Of a DNA stretch of 64,000 nt, positions 35,117 to 42,731 are shown in pieces. The DNA lies in assembly GCF_016862915.1 (NCBI RefSeq), contig NZ_BONW01000001.1:1-64000 (forward strand). Reading direction: 5' to 3'. Made by a program: the position numbers and the translations under genes. The notes under the pieces were generated by a model that worked only from the letters and a program-made list of their open reading frames with translations, ran no database searches and had not been told where the DNA came from. Each line of letters starts with the position of its first letter. The first letter of the stretch is position 1. Source of the DNA: Plantactinospora endophytica (GTDB lineage: Bacteria > Actinomycetota > Actinomycetes > Mycobacteriales > Micromonosporaceae).

Positions 35117-35150
35117 CGCGGATAACCGCGCCGTAAACGTCGACGGTTAC
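35117..35150. promoter_or_regulatory. Inverted repeats in the regulator/exporter divergent promoter region
   Basis: A near-perfect 18-bp palindrome (35133-35150, one mismatched pair) centred on CGTCGACG and a second inverted repeat CGCGG-ATAA-CCGCG (35117-35130) lie just upstream of the response-regulator start. They are plausible binding sites for that regulator. TTGACT at 35173-35178 could be a -35 for the lipoprotein operon, but no good -10 follows. Confidence 0.5.
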
Positions 35151-35228
35151 GCCCCGGATACGGGCACCCGACTTGACTTTGTCCGTATCGGCCGGCGAAC
35201 CGCGCCGGCCCACGGAAGGAGTTGTGCC

Positions 35229-35771
35229 ATGCGCCGACGAATGTCGGGCATCTGGCTGGCCCTCCCCGTCCTCGGCCTGGCGCTCGCCGGCTGCGCACGG
35301 GCCGACGAGGCGCCGGGGGTGGCCACCGCCCAGGGCGGTACCGGGGCCAGCCCGACGGCCAGTGCCAGTGCCGCTGCGATGAGTAACGAGGATCGCCGCC
35401 TCGAGTTTGCCAAGTGCATGCGGGAGAACGGGGTGGAGATGCCGGACCCGGAGCCGGGTCAGGGCGGGATCCGGGTCCAGCGGGACGCCGGTGGCGATCC
35501 GGCCAAGACGAAGGCGGCGATGGAGAAATGCCGCCAACTGCTGCCGAACGGCGGACAGATGCAGCTCAACCCGGAGCAGGTCGAGCAGTTACGCAAGATG
35601 GCGAAGTGCATGCGGGAGAACGGTGTGCCGGACTTCCCGGACCCGGGGGCGGACGGCAGCCTGCAGGTCAACCAGGGCAGCGGGATGAAGATGGACGACC
35701 CGAAGTTCCAGGCCGCCATGGAGAAGTGCCGCACTGAAGCCCCGGTCCGGATCACGGGTGGCGGCCAATGA
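35229..35771 (+). CDS. Lipoprotein with duplicated KCMRENGV-type motif
   Basis: 180 aa. The ATG at 35229 follows GGAAGGAG. Lipobox LAGC gives lipidated Cys22. The mature part contains two copies of one module: AKCMRENGVEMPDP ... AAMEKCR and AKCMRENGVPDFPDP ... AAMEKCR, each with two Cys that could pair. First gene of a four-gene operon with an MFP adaptor, ABC ATPase and permease; a surface accessory or sensor for the exporter is inferred. Confidence 0.88.
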   Translation: MRRRMSGIWLALPVLGLALAGCARADEAPGVATAQGGTGASPTASASAAAMSNEDRRLEFAKCMRENGVEMPDPEPGQGGIRVQRDAGGDPAKTKAAMEKCRQLLPNGGQMQLNPEQVEQLRKMAKCMRENGVPDFPDPGADGSLQVNQGSGMKMDDPKFQAAMEKCRTEAPVRITGGGQ

Positions 35772-36970
35772 CGGCGGGCACCTCCGTGACCGGAACCGGT
35801 CCGTCCCCGGACGGGGCGGGTCCGGCGGCCGACGCACCTGGCGATGCCGGATCGACCGCGACCGCGACGGGGGCGGTTCCGGCGGCCGGGGACCGGCCTG
35901 GGCGGCGGCGCCGGGCCGGCCGGGGCCGGGCGGTGGCGGTCGTGACCACCGCCGCGCTGGCGGTTGCCGCCGGAGTCGCCGCCGCCGTCGGTTTCGGCGG
36001 TGACGACCCGGGTACGGCGACGGCCAGCAATCTTCCACCGGCGAACGCCCAGGTCACCAGGCAGACGCTGATCGACTCGGAGACCGCCGACGGCGAACTC
36101 GGGTACGGCGAGACCCGCACCGTGGCGGCCCGGAAGGCGGGCACGATCACCTCGATGGCCGCCGCCGGTTCCCAGGTCACCCGGGGCAAGCCGCTCTACT
36201 CGATCGACAACGCGAAGGTCGTACTGCTCTACGGCGGCCTGCCGGCGTACCGGACGCTGCGCTCGGGCGACAGCGGCGACGATGTCGAGCAGTTCGAGAA
36301 GAACCTGAGCGCGCTCGGCTACGACGGGTTCACCGTCGACGACGAGTACACCTCGGCCACCGCCGACGCGGTCGAGGAGTGGCAGGAGGACCTCGGCCTC
36401 GACGAGACCGGCCGGGTCGAGCTGGGCCAGGTCGTCTACGCCACCGGCGGGGTCCGGGTGGACAGCACCGAGGCCGAGGTAGGCAGCGCGGTGCAGCCCG
36501 GTGGCAGTGTGCTCAGCTACAGCGGTACCTCCCGGGTGGTCACCGTCTCGCTCGACGTCGACGACCAGCGGCTGGCCAAGCGGGGCGCCAAGGTCACGGT
36601 GACGCTGCCGGACGGCAAGGAGGCGGCCGGCACCATCGCGGCGACGGAGACGATCATCGACACCGGCAACGAGCAGAGCGGGCCGGAAACCAAGATCGAG
36701 GTGACCGTCACCGCTGCCGACCCGAAGGCGTTGGCCGGCTTCGACAGCGCCTCGGTCGACGTCGCATTCACCGCCTCCCAGCGGGAGAACGTGCTCACCG
36801 TTCCGGTCGCCGCACTGCTCGCCCTCGCCGAGGGCGGGTACGGCGTCGAACTCGTCGAGGGCGACGCGACCCGGATCGTGGCGGTGCAGACCGGGCTGTT
36901 CGCCTCCGGCCGGGTGGAGGTGACCGGCGACGGGCTGGTCGAGGGGGCGACCGTGGGGATGCCGAAGTGA
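35768..36970 (+). CDS. Efflux adaptor (MFP/HlyD type) with embedded peptidoglycan-binding domain
   Basis: 400 aa; start overlaps the lipoprotein stop (ATGA). A long Gly/Ala/Pro cytoplasmic tail precedes one membrane helix (about 54-78). A lipoyl/barrel-type half ([22 protein letters not shown]) is followed by a peptidoglycan-binding_1-like segment ([22 protein letters not shown], about 167-190) and a second barrel half ([17 protein letters not shown]). This is the standard adaptor of MacB-like exporters in Gram-positive actinomycetes, linking the pump to the wall. Confidence 0.9.
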   Translation: MTAGTSVTGTGPSPDGAGPAADAPGDAGSTATATGAVPAAGDRPGRRRRAGRGRAVAVVTTAALAVAAGVAAAVGFGGDDPGTATASNLPPANAQVTRQTLIDSETADGELGYGETRTVAARKAGTITSMAAAGSQVTRGKPLYSIDNAKVVLLYGGLPAYRTLRSGDSGDDVEQFEKNLSALGYDGFTVDDEYTSATADAVEEWQEDLGLDETGRVELGQVVYATGGVRVDSTEAEVGSAVQPGGSVLSYSGTSRVVTVSLDVDDQRLAKRGAKVTVTLPDGKEAAGTIAATETIIDTGNEQSGPETKIEVTVTAADPKALAGFDSASVDVAFTASQRENVLTVPVAALLALAEGGYGVELVEGDATRIVAVQTGLFASGRVEVTGDGLVEGATVGMPK

Positions 36971-37872
36971 GCGGGGATCCGGTGGCTGCGGGCATCCTCC
37001 TCGCCGACCCGCCGGCCGGCACCGACGGCGTAGTGGTGCTCGACCGGGTCACCAAGGTCTATCCGGGCGGCGTGACGGCGCTCGGCGGCGTGACGCTGGC
37101 GATCCGGCCCGGTGAGCTGGTGGCGATCGTCGGGCCGTCCGGCTCCGGCAAGTCCACCATGCTGCATCTGATCGGCACCCTGGACCGGCCGTCGACCGGC
37201 ACCGTGCACATCGACGGGTACGACGTGGCGAAGCTGTCGGACCGGCAACTCTCCGCGCTACGGTCGTCCCGGATCGGCTTCGTGTTCCAGCAGTTCCACC
37301 TCGCGCCGGGCGTACCGGTGCTGGACAACGTGGCGGACGGTCTGCTCTACGCCGGCGTACCCCTCGGGGAGCGGCGGCGGCGCGCGGAGGCCGCGTTGGT
37401 CCGGGTCGGGCTGGGGCACCGGCTCGACCACCGGCCGCACGAACTCTCCGGCGGCGAACGGCAGCGGGTGGCGATCGCCCGGGCCGTGGTCGGGAGCCCG
37501 GCGCTGTTGCTGGCCGACGAGCCGACCGGCAACCTCGACTCGGCGTCCGGTGCCGGGGTGCTCGCGCTGCTGCGCGAGTTGAACGCGGCCGGGACGACGG
37601 TGGTGGTGATCACGCACGACCGGGAGATCGCCGCCAGCCTGCCCCGCCAGGTGCAGATGCGCGACGGCGTGGTGCTGACGGACAGCGCCGCTGCCGTCGA
37701 CACGGCTGCTGGCGCTGCCGGCGGCCCTGCCCGTGCTGCTGTTGGGTCTGCGCCCGGTGGTGCCGTGGGGTCTGCGCCCGGTTCTGCGCCCGGCGCTGCC
37801 GTCGGGTCTGCGCCTGGTGGCGCCGTGGGTGGTGGCCGGTTCGCGCCGATCGCATCGAACGGGGTCGGCTGA
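36967..37872 (+). CDS. ABC transporter ATPase, MacB/LolD type
   Basis: 301 aa from the GTG at 36967, overlapping the adaptor stop (GTGA). Walker [12 protein letters not shown]-loop FVFQQFHL, signature [14 protein letters not shown], Walker [14 protein letters not shown] and H-loop VITHD are intact. The last 60 residues are a low-complexity tail of repeated VGSAPGGA units, unusual for this family and probably disordered. It powers the permease encoded next. Confidence 0.93.
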   Translation: MSGDPVAAGILLADPPAGTDGVVVLDRVTKVYPGGVTALGGVTLAIRPGELVAIVGPSGSGKSTMLHLIGTLDRPSTGTVHIDGYDVAKLSDRQLSALRSSRIGFVFQQFHLAPGVPVLDNVADGLLYAGVPLGERRRRAEAALVRVGLGHRLDHRPHELSGGERQRVAIARAVVGSPALLLADEPTGNLDSASGAGVLALLRELNAAGTTVVVITHDREIAASLPRQVQMRDGVVLTDSAAAVDTAAGAAGGPARAAVGSAPGGAVGSAPGSAPGAAVGSAPGGAVGGGRFAPIASNGVG

Positions 37873-39083
37873 TGGCCGGGGCGCGGCGCAGGCTGGTGCC
37901 GGCCCGGATGCGGCCCCGGGACATTCTCCGGGTCGGCGGGGTCGGGCTGCGTACCCGGCCGCTGCGGGCGTTCCTCTCCGCGTTGGGCATCGCGATCGGC
38001 ATCGCCGCGATGGTCTCGGTGGTCGGCATCTCGTCCTCGTCCCGGGCGGAGCTGGACCGGATGCTGGACTCGCTCGGCACCAACCTGCTGACCGTCGGGC
38101 CCGGCAACACCATGTTCGGTGACGCGGCGCAGTTGCCGGAGGAGTCGGTGGCGATGATCGGCCGGATCGGCCCGGTTCAGCAGGTCTCCGCCACCGGGCA
38201 GCTCACCGAGGCCCGGGTCTACCGCTCGGACCAGATCCCCGAGGTGGAGAGCGGCGGGATCGCCGCCCGGGCGGCCCGGCTGGACCTGCTCGACACCGTC
38301 GGCGCGACCATGGCCGACGGCACCTGGCTGAACGGGGCGACGGCGCGCTATCCGGCCGTCGTACTCGGGGCGACCGCGGCGGAACGGCTCGGGCTCGGCA
38401 GCGCCGGACCGGACGTACAGGTCCAGCTCGGCGGCCGGTGGTTCACCGTGGTCGGGATTCTGGCGAAGGTACCGCTGGCGCCGGAGCTGGACCTCTCCGC
38501 GCTGGTCGGCTGGGAGGCGGCGGCGACGTACCTGGACTTCGACGGCCACCCGACCACCGTCTACACCCGGTCGGTCGAGGAGTCGGTCGAGGCGGTACAG
38601 GCCGTGCTCGGCGCCACCGCCAACCCGGAGGCGCCGAACGAGGTCAAGGTCTCCCGGCCGTCCGACGCGCTGGAGGCACAGCAGGCCACCGACGAGGCGT
38701 TCACCGGGCTGCTGCTCGGGCTCGGCGCCGTCGCGCTGCTCGTCGGCGGGGTCGGGGTGGCCAACACGATGGTGATCTCGGTACTCGAACGGCGGGCCGA
38801 GATCGGGCTACGCCGCTCGCTCGGCGCCACCCGGGGCCAGGTACGCACCCAGTTCCTCGCCGAGTCGCTGCTGCTCTCCGCCCTCGGCGGGGTCGGCGGG
38901 GTGCTGATCGGCATCGGGGTGACCTCGGGCTACGCGCTGTCCCGGGACTGGCCGACGGTGGTACCGAGCTGGGCGATGGTCGGCGGGGTCGGTGCGACCC
39001 TGCTGATCGGCGCCTTCGCCGGGCTCTACCCGGCGATCCGGGCCGCCCGGCTGGCCCCGACCGAGGCGCTCGCCACGCCGTGA
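37872..39083 (+). CDS. MacB/FtsX-type ABC transporter permease
   Basis: 403 aa; ATG at 37872 shares one base with the ATPase stop (TGATG). N-terminal membrane helix near 25-50, a large extracellular MacB core (about 55-270), then three helices (LLLGLGAVALLVGGVGVANT, LLLSALGGVGGVLIGIGV, VGATLLIGAFAGLYPAI) and the typical RRAEIGLRRSLGA coupling segment. It works by mechanotransmission with the ATPase and adaptor to expel a peptide, lipid or antibiotic. Confidence 0.93.
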   Translation: MAGARRRLVPARMRPRDILRVGGVGLRTRPLRAFLSALGIAIGIAAMVSVVGISSSSRAELDRMLDSLGTNLLTVGPGNTMFGDAAQLPEESVAMIGRIGPVQQVSATGQLTEARVYRSDQIPEVESGGIAARAARLDLLDTVGATMADGTWLNGATARYPAVVLGATAAERLGLGSAGPDVQVQLGGRWFTVVGILAKVPLAPELDLSALVGWEAAATYLDFDGHPTTVYTRSVEESVEAVQAVLGATANPEAPNEVKVSRPSDALEAQQATDEAFTGLLLGLGAVALLVGGVGVANTMVISVLERRAEIGLRRSLGATRGQVRTQFLAESLLLSALGGVGGVLIGIGVTSGYALSRDWPTVVPSWAMVGGVGATLLIGAFAGLYPAIRAARLAPTEALATP

Positions 39084-39091
39084 CAATGGCG

Positions 39092-39136
39092 GACCGGGTC
39101 GGGGGTACGCGTTCGCGCGGTACCCCCGACCCGGTC
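39092..39136 (+). terminator. Terminator hairpin after the MacB-type operon
   Basis: A perfect 17-bp stem (39092-39108 with 39120-39136) and an 11-base loop start 9 bases after the permease stop. Confidence 0.8.
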
Positions 39137-39205
39137 ACGTCGTGCCTGCCCGGCCGGCTGTCAGGTCTCGCCGACCGTCGGGGCGATGCTGAATCTGCCG
39201 ACCGG

Positions 39206-39274
39206 CAGGCGATGACGGTGTAGGTGACCGTCAGGCGATGATGGTGTAGGTGACCGTCAGGCGATGATGGTGTC
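39206..39274. repeat. 26-bp tandem repeat copied from the 3' end of deoD
   Basis: Units 39206-39231 and 39232-39257 differ by one base, and a third partial unit (39258-39274) is the coding end of deoD itself. Read on the minus strand, each unit re-encodes the last residues and stop (TIIA-stop). Confidence 0.8.
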
Positions 39275-39964
39275 GAGGGCGACCTCGACCATCTGGCTGA
39301 AGGTCTGCTCGCGCTCCTGGGCGGTGGTCTGCTCGCCCCGCTTGATGTGGTCGCTGACGGTCAGCAGGGTCAGCGCCCGCGCCTTGAACCGGGCCGCGAT
39401 CGTGTAGAGCGCCGCCGACTCCATTTCCACCGCCAGCACGCCGTAGTCGGCGAGGGTGTCGTAGAGGTCGGGACGGTCGGTGTAGAAGGCGTCGGCGGCG
39501 AGGATCGGACCGACCCGCATCGCGATGCCGCGCCGCTCGGCCACCTCGACCGAGGTACGCAGCAGCCCGAAGTCGGCGACCGGGGCGTAGTCGATCAACC
39601 CGTCGAATCGCATCCGGTTCATGTTCGAGTCGGTCGACGAGCCACTGGCCGCGATCACGTCCCGGAGCTGGAGGTCCTCGCTGAGAGCCCCGCAGGAACC
39701 GACCCGGATCAGCGCCTTCACGCCGTAATCGTTGATCAGCTCGTGGGCGTAGATGGAGGCGGACGGCATGCCCATCCCGGAGCCCTGGATCGAGACCTCG
39801 GTACCGAACCAGCGGCCGGTGAAGCCGAGCATGCCACGGACCGTCGAGTAGCACTTGGCGTCCTCGAGGTAGGTCTCCGCGATCCACTTGGCCCGCAGCG
39901 GGTCGCCCGGCATCAGGACCCGCTCGGCGATCTCGCCAGGCTTGGCGCCAATGTGCGTACTCAT
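39257..39964 (-). CDS. deoD: Purine nucleoside phosphorylase, DeoD type
   Basis: 235 aa. It phosphorolyses purine nucleosides to base and (deoxy)ribose-1-phosphate. DeoD-family features: [39 protein letters not shown] and [13 protein letters not shown], with the catalytic Asp in [13 protein letters not shown]. Length is normal for the trimeric/hexameric bacterial family. Start ATG at 39964. The stop is embedded in a tandem repeat. Its 5' end lies 76 bp from the tRNA-Ser gene that hosts the AICE. Confidence 0.95.
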   Translation of the reverse strand: MSTHIGAKPGEIAERVLMPGDPLRAKWIAETYLEDAKCYSTVRGMLGFTGRWFGTEVSIQGSGMGMPSASIYAHELINDYGVKALIRVGSCGALSEDLQLRDVIAASGSSTDSNMNRMRFDGLIDYAPVADFGLLRTSVEVAERRGIAMRVGPILAADAFYTDRPDLYDTLADYGVLAVEMESAALYTIAARFKARALTLLTVSDHIKRGEQTTAQEREQTFSQMVEVALDTIIA

Positions 39965-40040
39965 GTGGGGTCATCCTGCCAGGTCGGTCCGGTCGATACC
40001 GCCGCGACGTCGCCCCGGGGCGTCGGGTACCCTTCTCGGC

Positions 40041-40130
40041 GGTGGTGTGTCCGAGTGGCCTAAGGAGCACGCCTCGAAAGCGTGTGAGGGTTTACGCCCT
40101 CCGCGGGTTCAAATCCCGCCGCCACCGCCA
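40041..40130 (+). tRNA. tRNA-Ser (anticodon CGA)
   Basis: A 90-base class II tRNA with encoded CCA. The acceptor stem GGTGGTG pairs with CGCCACC (one G-T). The anticodon stem CACGC/GCGTG encloses loop CTCGAAA with anticodon CGA. A long variable arm (TGAGGGTTTACGCCCTC) marks a serine tRNA, and the T-loop is TTCAAAT. It reads UCG codons. Its 3' 59 bases are part of the AICE attachment core; the gene remains intact. Confidence 0.95.
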
Positions 40131-40137
40131 CTGAACA
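40072..40137. repeat. attL: 66-bp direct repeat within the tRNA-Ser gene
   Basis: Identical over 66 bp to 56566-56631. It begins in the anticodon loop and ends 7 bases beyond CCA. After one mismatch the match runs another 15 bp into the terminator stem on both sides. Confidence 0.93.
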
Positions 40138-40183
40138 GGCAGAACGCCCGGCAAGTCGCTTCCGACTTGCCGGGCGTTCTGCC
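40138..40183 (+). terminator. Terminator of the tRNA-Ser gene
   Basis: A perfect 21-bp stem (40138-40158 with 40163-40183) with a four-base loop, seven bases after the tRNA. It also separates the tRNA from the leftward cargo gene inside the element. Confidence 0.85.
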
Positions 40184-40186
40184 TGT

Positions 40187-40209
40187 GGTCTCAGTTTTGG
40201 TCTCAGTCG
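40187..40209. promoter_or_regulatory. Possible left arm-type integrase site
   Basis: GGTCTCAGTTTTGGTCTCAG plus TCG holds two GGTCTCA motifs 12 bases apart. A near-identical copy lies at 56452-56474 inside the other end of the element. Repeated sites near both att cores fit integrase or excisionase arm binding; this is inference. Confidence 0.45.
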
Positions 40210-41033
40210 GGTTGATCCGTGGTCTGGGGACTGACGGTCCCTGTGTCAGGTCGTGACGGCTCCGTCGAGGCAAGGTCTGCCTCCGCTGCCGTCCGGACCG
40301 CCTGCCACTCAGCGTGGCGAGAGTCGGCTCTGTCTGGCGGCAGCAGCCTGACGACGACATGGCCCCCGTACAACGCTCTGCCTCGGATGCGTTGACGAAG
40401 TTCTTCTCGCTTGTCCCGGACCTGGACTCGTAGATCGAGTAGGGCCACGTCTAGTGCGAACAGATCCAGCATGGTGCTGTCAAAGATCAAGAGACCTCCA
40501 CCTGGATAGAAGACCCTTAGTCCGACTGCCCTTGCCGGATTGGTGCTATCCGCAGGCGTGGCCAGGGCTATTCCGTCAGAGATATACCAATCGGATAGAC
40601 AGGCAATATCACTTACGATGTGCGAGTCTAGTTTCTCGTCGTAATGTTCGAACGCGTTTCGAACGTTGAAGACGGAAAAGAGTGGCGACGAGGGGTCGAT
40701 GTCCAGGAGGGACATCAAAGCAGTTCCGCGATTTTCTGCGTATTGCTTGGTCTGGCTATAAGTCATGCCGGGATATTTGCACTTCGTTATAGGTTTGAGT
40801 AGCCGTGCTACAACTATGGAGGCAAAGAGGGCAGATTGAAGGGCGGCCCACACGGAGGGATCCCGGGTATCCGGCGTGGTCTGGCCGAGGGTTAGGGCAT
40901 GGGCAATGCCGTCGTTAGCTAGTCGTGCCTGTCGACCAAGCTCGTCTAGGTACAAGCTCTGAGTGGCAGCTTCTCTGGCTTGCGCCTCCGGGAAGTTGAT
41001 GCTTGCCAGTGGCACTCGTCTTTCCGGCGTCAT
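40203..41033 (-). CDS. Cargo protein with HEPN-like Rx4H motif
   Basis: 276 aa, ATG start. No recognised full-length family. Mostly helical. NVRNAFEHYDEKLD (123-136) contains R125-N-A-F-E-H130, matching the Rx4-6H motif of HEPN ribonucleases, which often starts RN or RD. The preceding region (SVWAALQSALFASIVVARLL) would be a core helix of a HEPN bundle. The gene is AT-richer than its surroundings, lies between attL and the integrase, and seems monocistronic. A host-takeover or phage-defence RNase is possible; a non-catalytic HEPN-fold protein is equally possible. Its stop overlaps the putative arm site. Confidence 0.7.
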   Translation of the reverse strand: MTPERRVPLASINFPEAQAREAATQSLYLDELGRQARLANDGIAHALTLGQTTPDTRDPSVWAALQSALFASIVVARLLKPITKCKYPGMTYSQTKQYAENRGTALMSLLDIDPSSPLFSVFNVRNAFEHYDEKLDSHIVSDIACLSDWYISDGIALATPADSTNPARAVGLRVFYPGGGLLIFDSTMLDLFALDVALLDLRVQVRDKREELRQRIRGRALYGGHVVVRLLPPDRADSRHAEWQAVRTAAEADLASTEPSRPDTGTVSPQTTDQPD

Positions 41034-41074
41034 CCTGTGATGATGCGGTCACTCGCAAGGGGTGGCAACTCACA

Positions 41075-42283
41075 TTAGTGGTGATCATCCCAAATCAGAT
41101 TGCCTACGCGCTGCGCGATATCCCGACGTACCTCCGCCGTGAGGTGCTGATACCTTGCCGCCATGGCGGAGTTGGACCAGCCCATGATGCCCATCACTGC
41201 CCGCTCGGCCACGCCGAGGATCAGCAGCACCGTGGCGGCCGTGTGCCGGGCATCGTGCAGTCGGCCGTCCCGGAGGCCGGCCAGCTTGAGCAGCCGCTTC
41301 CACTCGTCGTAGTCGGTGCGTGGGTTGACCGGCTCGCCGGTCGGCGTGGCGAACAGCCAACCGCCGTCGTGCCAGAGCTGTCCGGCTTTCTGGCGCTCCT
41401 GGTCCTGCTCGACCCGGTGCTTCCGAAGCAGGGCCACCAACTCGTCGGGAAGCCCGATGCTGCGGCGCCCGGCGCGCGACTTCGTGTCGGCGGTAGCAGC
41501 CCGGGTCGGTTGCCGATCGGGGCAGTGTCCGCCGTGCTTCCGGCCGCACGGTTCGGCGCAACCGTGCCGCCACCTCGGGCGCTGCCGACCACGACGCACG
41601 ATGAGGGTTCCGGCGTCCAGGTCGACATCCGCCCATCTCAATCCGAGGGCTTCGCCCTGGCGGAGGCCGTGGGCAAGCGCGATTGCCCATCGGGCGCTGT
41701 TCCGTCGTAATGCTGCCGCTGCCATGAGCCGCCGCACCTCCGCGACCGAGTAGGGCTCGATCTCCTCGTCGGATAGGCGTGGCGCCTTTGCCAGCGAGGC
41801 GGGATTGCGGGTGAGGTGACCACGGCGCACTGCTTCATTGAGCGCGGTTCGGATAGTCCGATGGGCCTGGTGCGCGGTAGCCGGTGCGCTGCCGTTCGCC
41901 TGCATCCGCGCGTAGAACCGTTCAAGGTGTTCCGGCTCCAGGCGGTCAATCCGGTGGGCGCCGAGACCGGGGATCAAATGCCGGTTCACGGCGACGCGGT
42001 AGCCGGCAATGGTGTTCTCCCGTACGGATGGCGCGGCGATGTTCTCGACCCAATGCGTGAGCCAGGTCTTCACCGTCCAGCGCTGCCCAGGCTTGCGAAC
42101 CGTGCCGTTGTCCCGATCCCGTTCGAGTTGACGAACCTTCTTGGTCACTGCGGCCTCGGTCTTACCGCGAACGTGTCGCCGGTCCGGGGTGCCGTCGTCC
42201 TTGGTACCGACCGTGACCCGGCCGTGCCACGAACCATCGGCGCCCTGGTAGATGCTGGATGCTCCGTTGGGCCTCCGTCGCAT
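41075..42283 (-). CDS. int: Tyrosine recombinase (AICE integrase)
   Basis: 402 aa from the ATG at 42283 with GGGAGG upstream; the frame is open much further. Domains: N-terminal arm-binding region (SIYQGADGSWHGRVTVG), SAM-like core-binding domain (about 68-160) and catalytic domain (about 175-395) with R208 (HGLRQGEALGL), H343-xx-R346 (HDARH) and nucleophile Y378 (ARYQHLT). An insert with four Cys and several His (239-258) interrupts the catalytic domain after LIVRRGRQRPR. It recombines attP with the tRNA-Ser attB and, with Xis, excises the element. It lies 11 bases after xis. Confidence 0.95.
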   Translation of the reverse strand: MRRRPNGASSIYQGADGSWHGRVTVGTKDDGTPDRRHVRGKTEAAVTKKVRQLERDRDNGTVRKPGQRWTVKTWLTHWVENIAAPSVRENTIAGYRVAVNRHLIPGLGAHRIDRLEPEHLERFYARMQANGSAPATAHQAHRTIRTALNEAVRRGHLTRNPASLAKAPRLSDEEIEPYSVAEVRRLMAAAALRRNSARWAIALAHGLRQGEALGLRWADVDLDAGTLIVRRGRQRPRWRHGCAEPCGRKHGGHCPDRQPTRAATADTKSRAGRRSIGLPDELVALLRKHRVEQDQERQKAGQLWHDGGWLFATPTGEPVNPRTDYDEWKRLLKLAGLRDGRLHDARHTAATVLLILGVAERAVMGIMGWSNSAMAARYQHLTAEVRRDIAQRVGNLIWDDHH

Positions 42284-42294
42284 GTACGCCTCCC

Positions 42295-42498
42295 TCAGGC
42301 AGCCGGGGTCATGGGCTGGTCGAGCAGGGTGGTTACGTATTCGTCCAGGCAGCGGACGGGTACGCGGCGAAGCCGGCCGATGGTGACGGAGCGGATCTCG
42401 CCGGTCATCACGAGGGCGTACATGGTGGTTCGGCCAATGCCGAGTCGCTTCGCGGCTTCTTCGATGGTGAGTACGACGCGGTTGTCGGCGGTGCTCAC
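42295..42498 (-). CDS. xis: Excisionase (MerR-like HTH, Xis)
   Basis: 67 aa from the GTG at 42498, preceded by GGGGAGGA. It carries the excisionase/HTH_17 pattern LTIEEAAKRLGIGRTTMYAL followed by the wing IRSVTIGRLRRVPVRCLDEYV. It binds near the att sites to steer the integrase toward excision. The int gene follows after 11 bases, so the two are co-expressed. Confidence 0.92.
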   Translation of the reverse strand: MSTADNRVVLTIEEAAKRLGIGRTTMYALVMTGEIRSVTIGRLRRVPVRCLDEYVTTLLDQPMTPAA

Positions 42499-42662
42499 GG
42501 ATTCCTCCCCAGTCGGTGTTGCGGTGGAGCGCGTGTTGCCTGCCTTCATCGCCGTGTGGAGCGCGTTTCGGCTCAGGCTGGTGTTTTGAGGGGTCGGTGA
42601 GTGTGGGCGGCGGGGCGGGCTTCGGCCGGCCCGCTCGGATCGCCGTGGAGTGCCCTGGCCGC

Positions 42663-42719
42663 AATGGCCAGAATGGCCAGAATCCTGCTCGGCCCCGGAT
42701 ATTGGCCATTCCGGCCATT
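42663..42719. repeat. Inverted pair of AATGGCC-type repeats downstream of the replication gene
   Basis: AATGGCCAGAATGGCC (42663-42678) and GGCCATTCCGGCCATT (42704-42719) pair in 15 of 16 positions around a 25-base loop. Each arm is itself a tandem of AATGGCC. It lies just past the stop of the replication gene, so it may be a terminator or an iteron-like origin or excision site. The 233-bp gap it sits in holds no gene. Confidence 0.6.
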
Positions 42720-42731
42720 CCGTCCACGGGT

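Noticed and set aside
35173-35201. TTGACT as -35 of the lipoprotein operon
   Set aside because: No -10 hexamer at suitable spacing, so no promoter feature is claimed.
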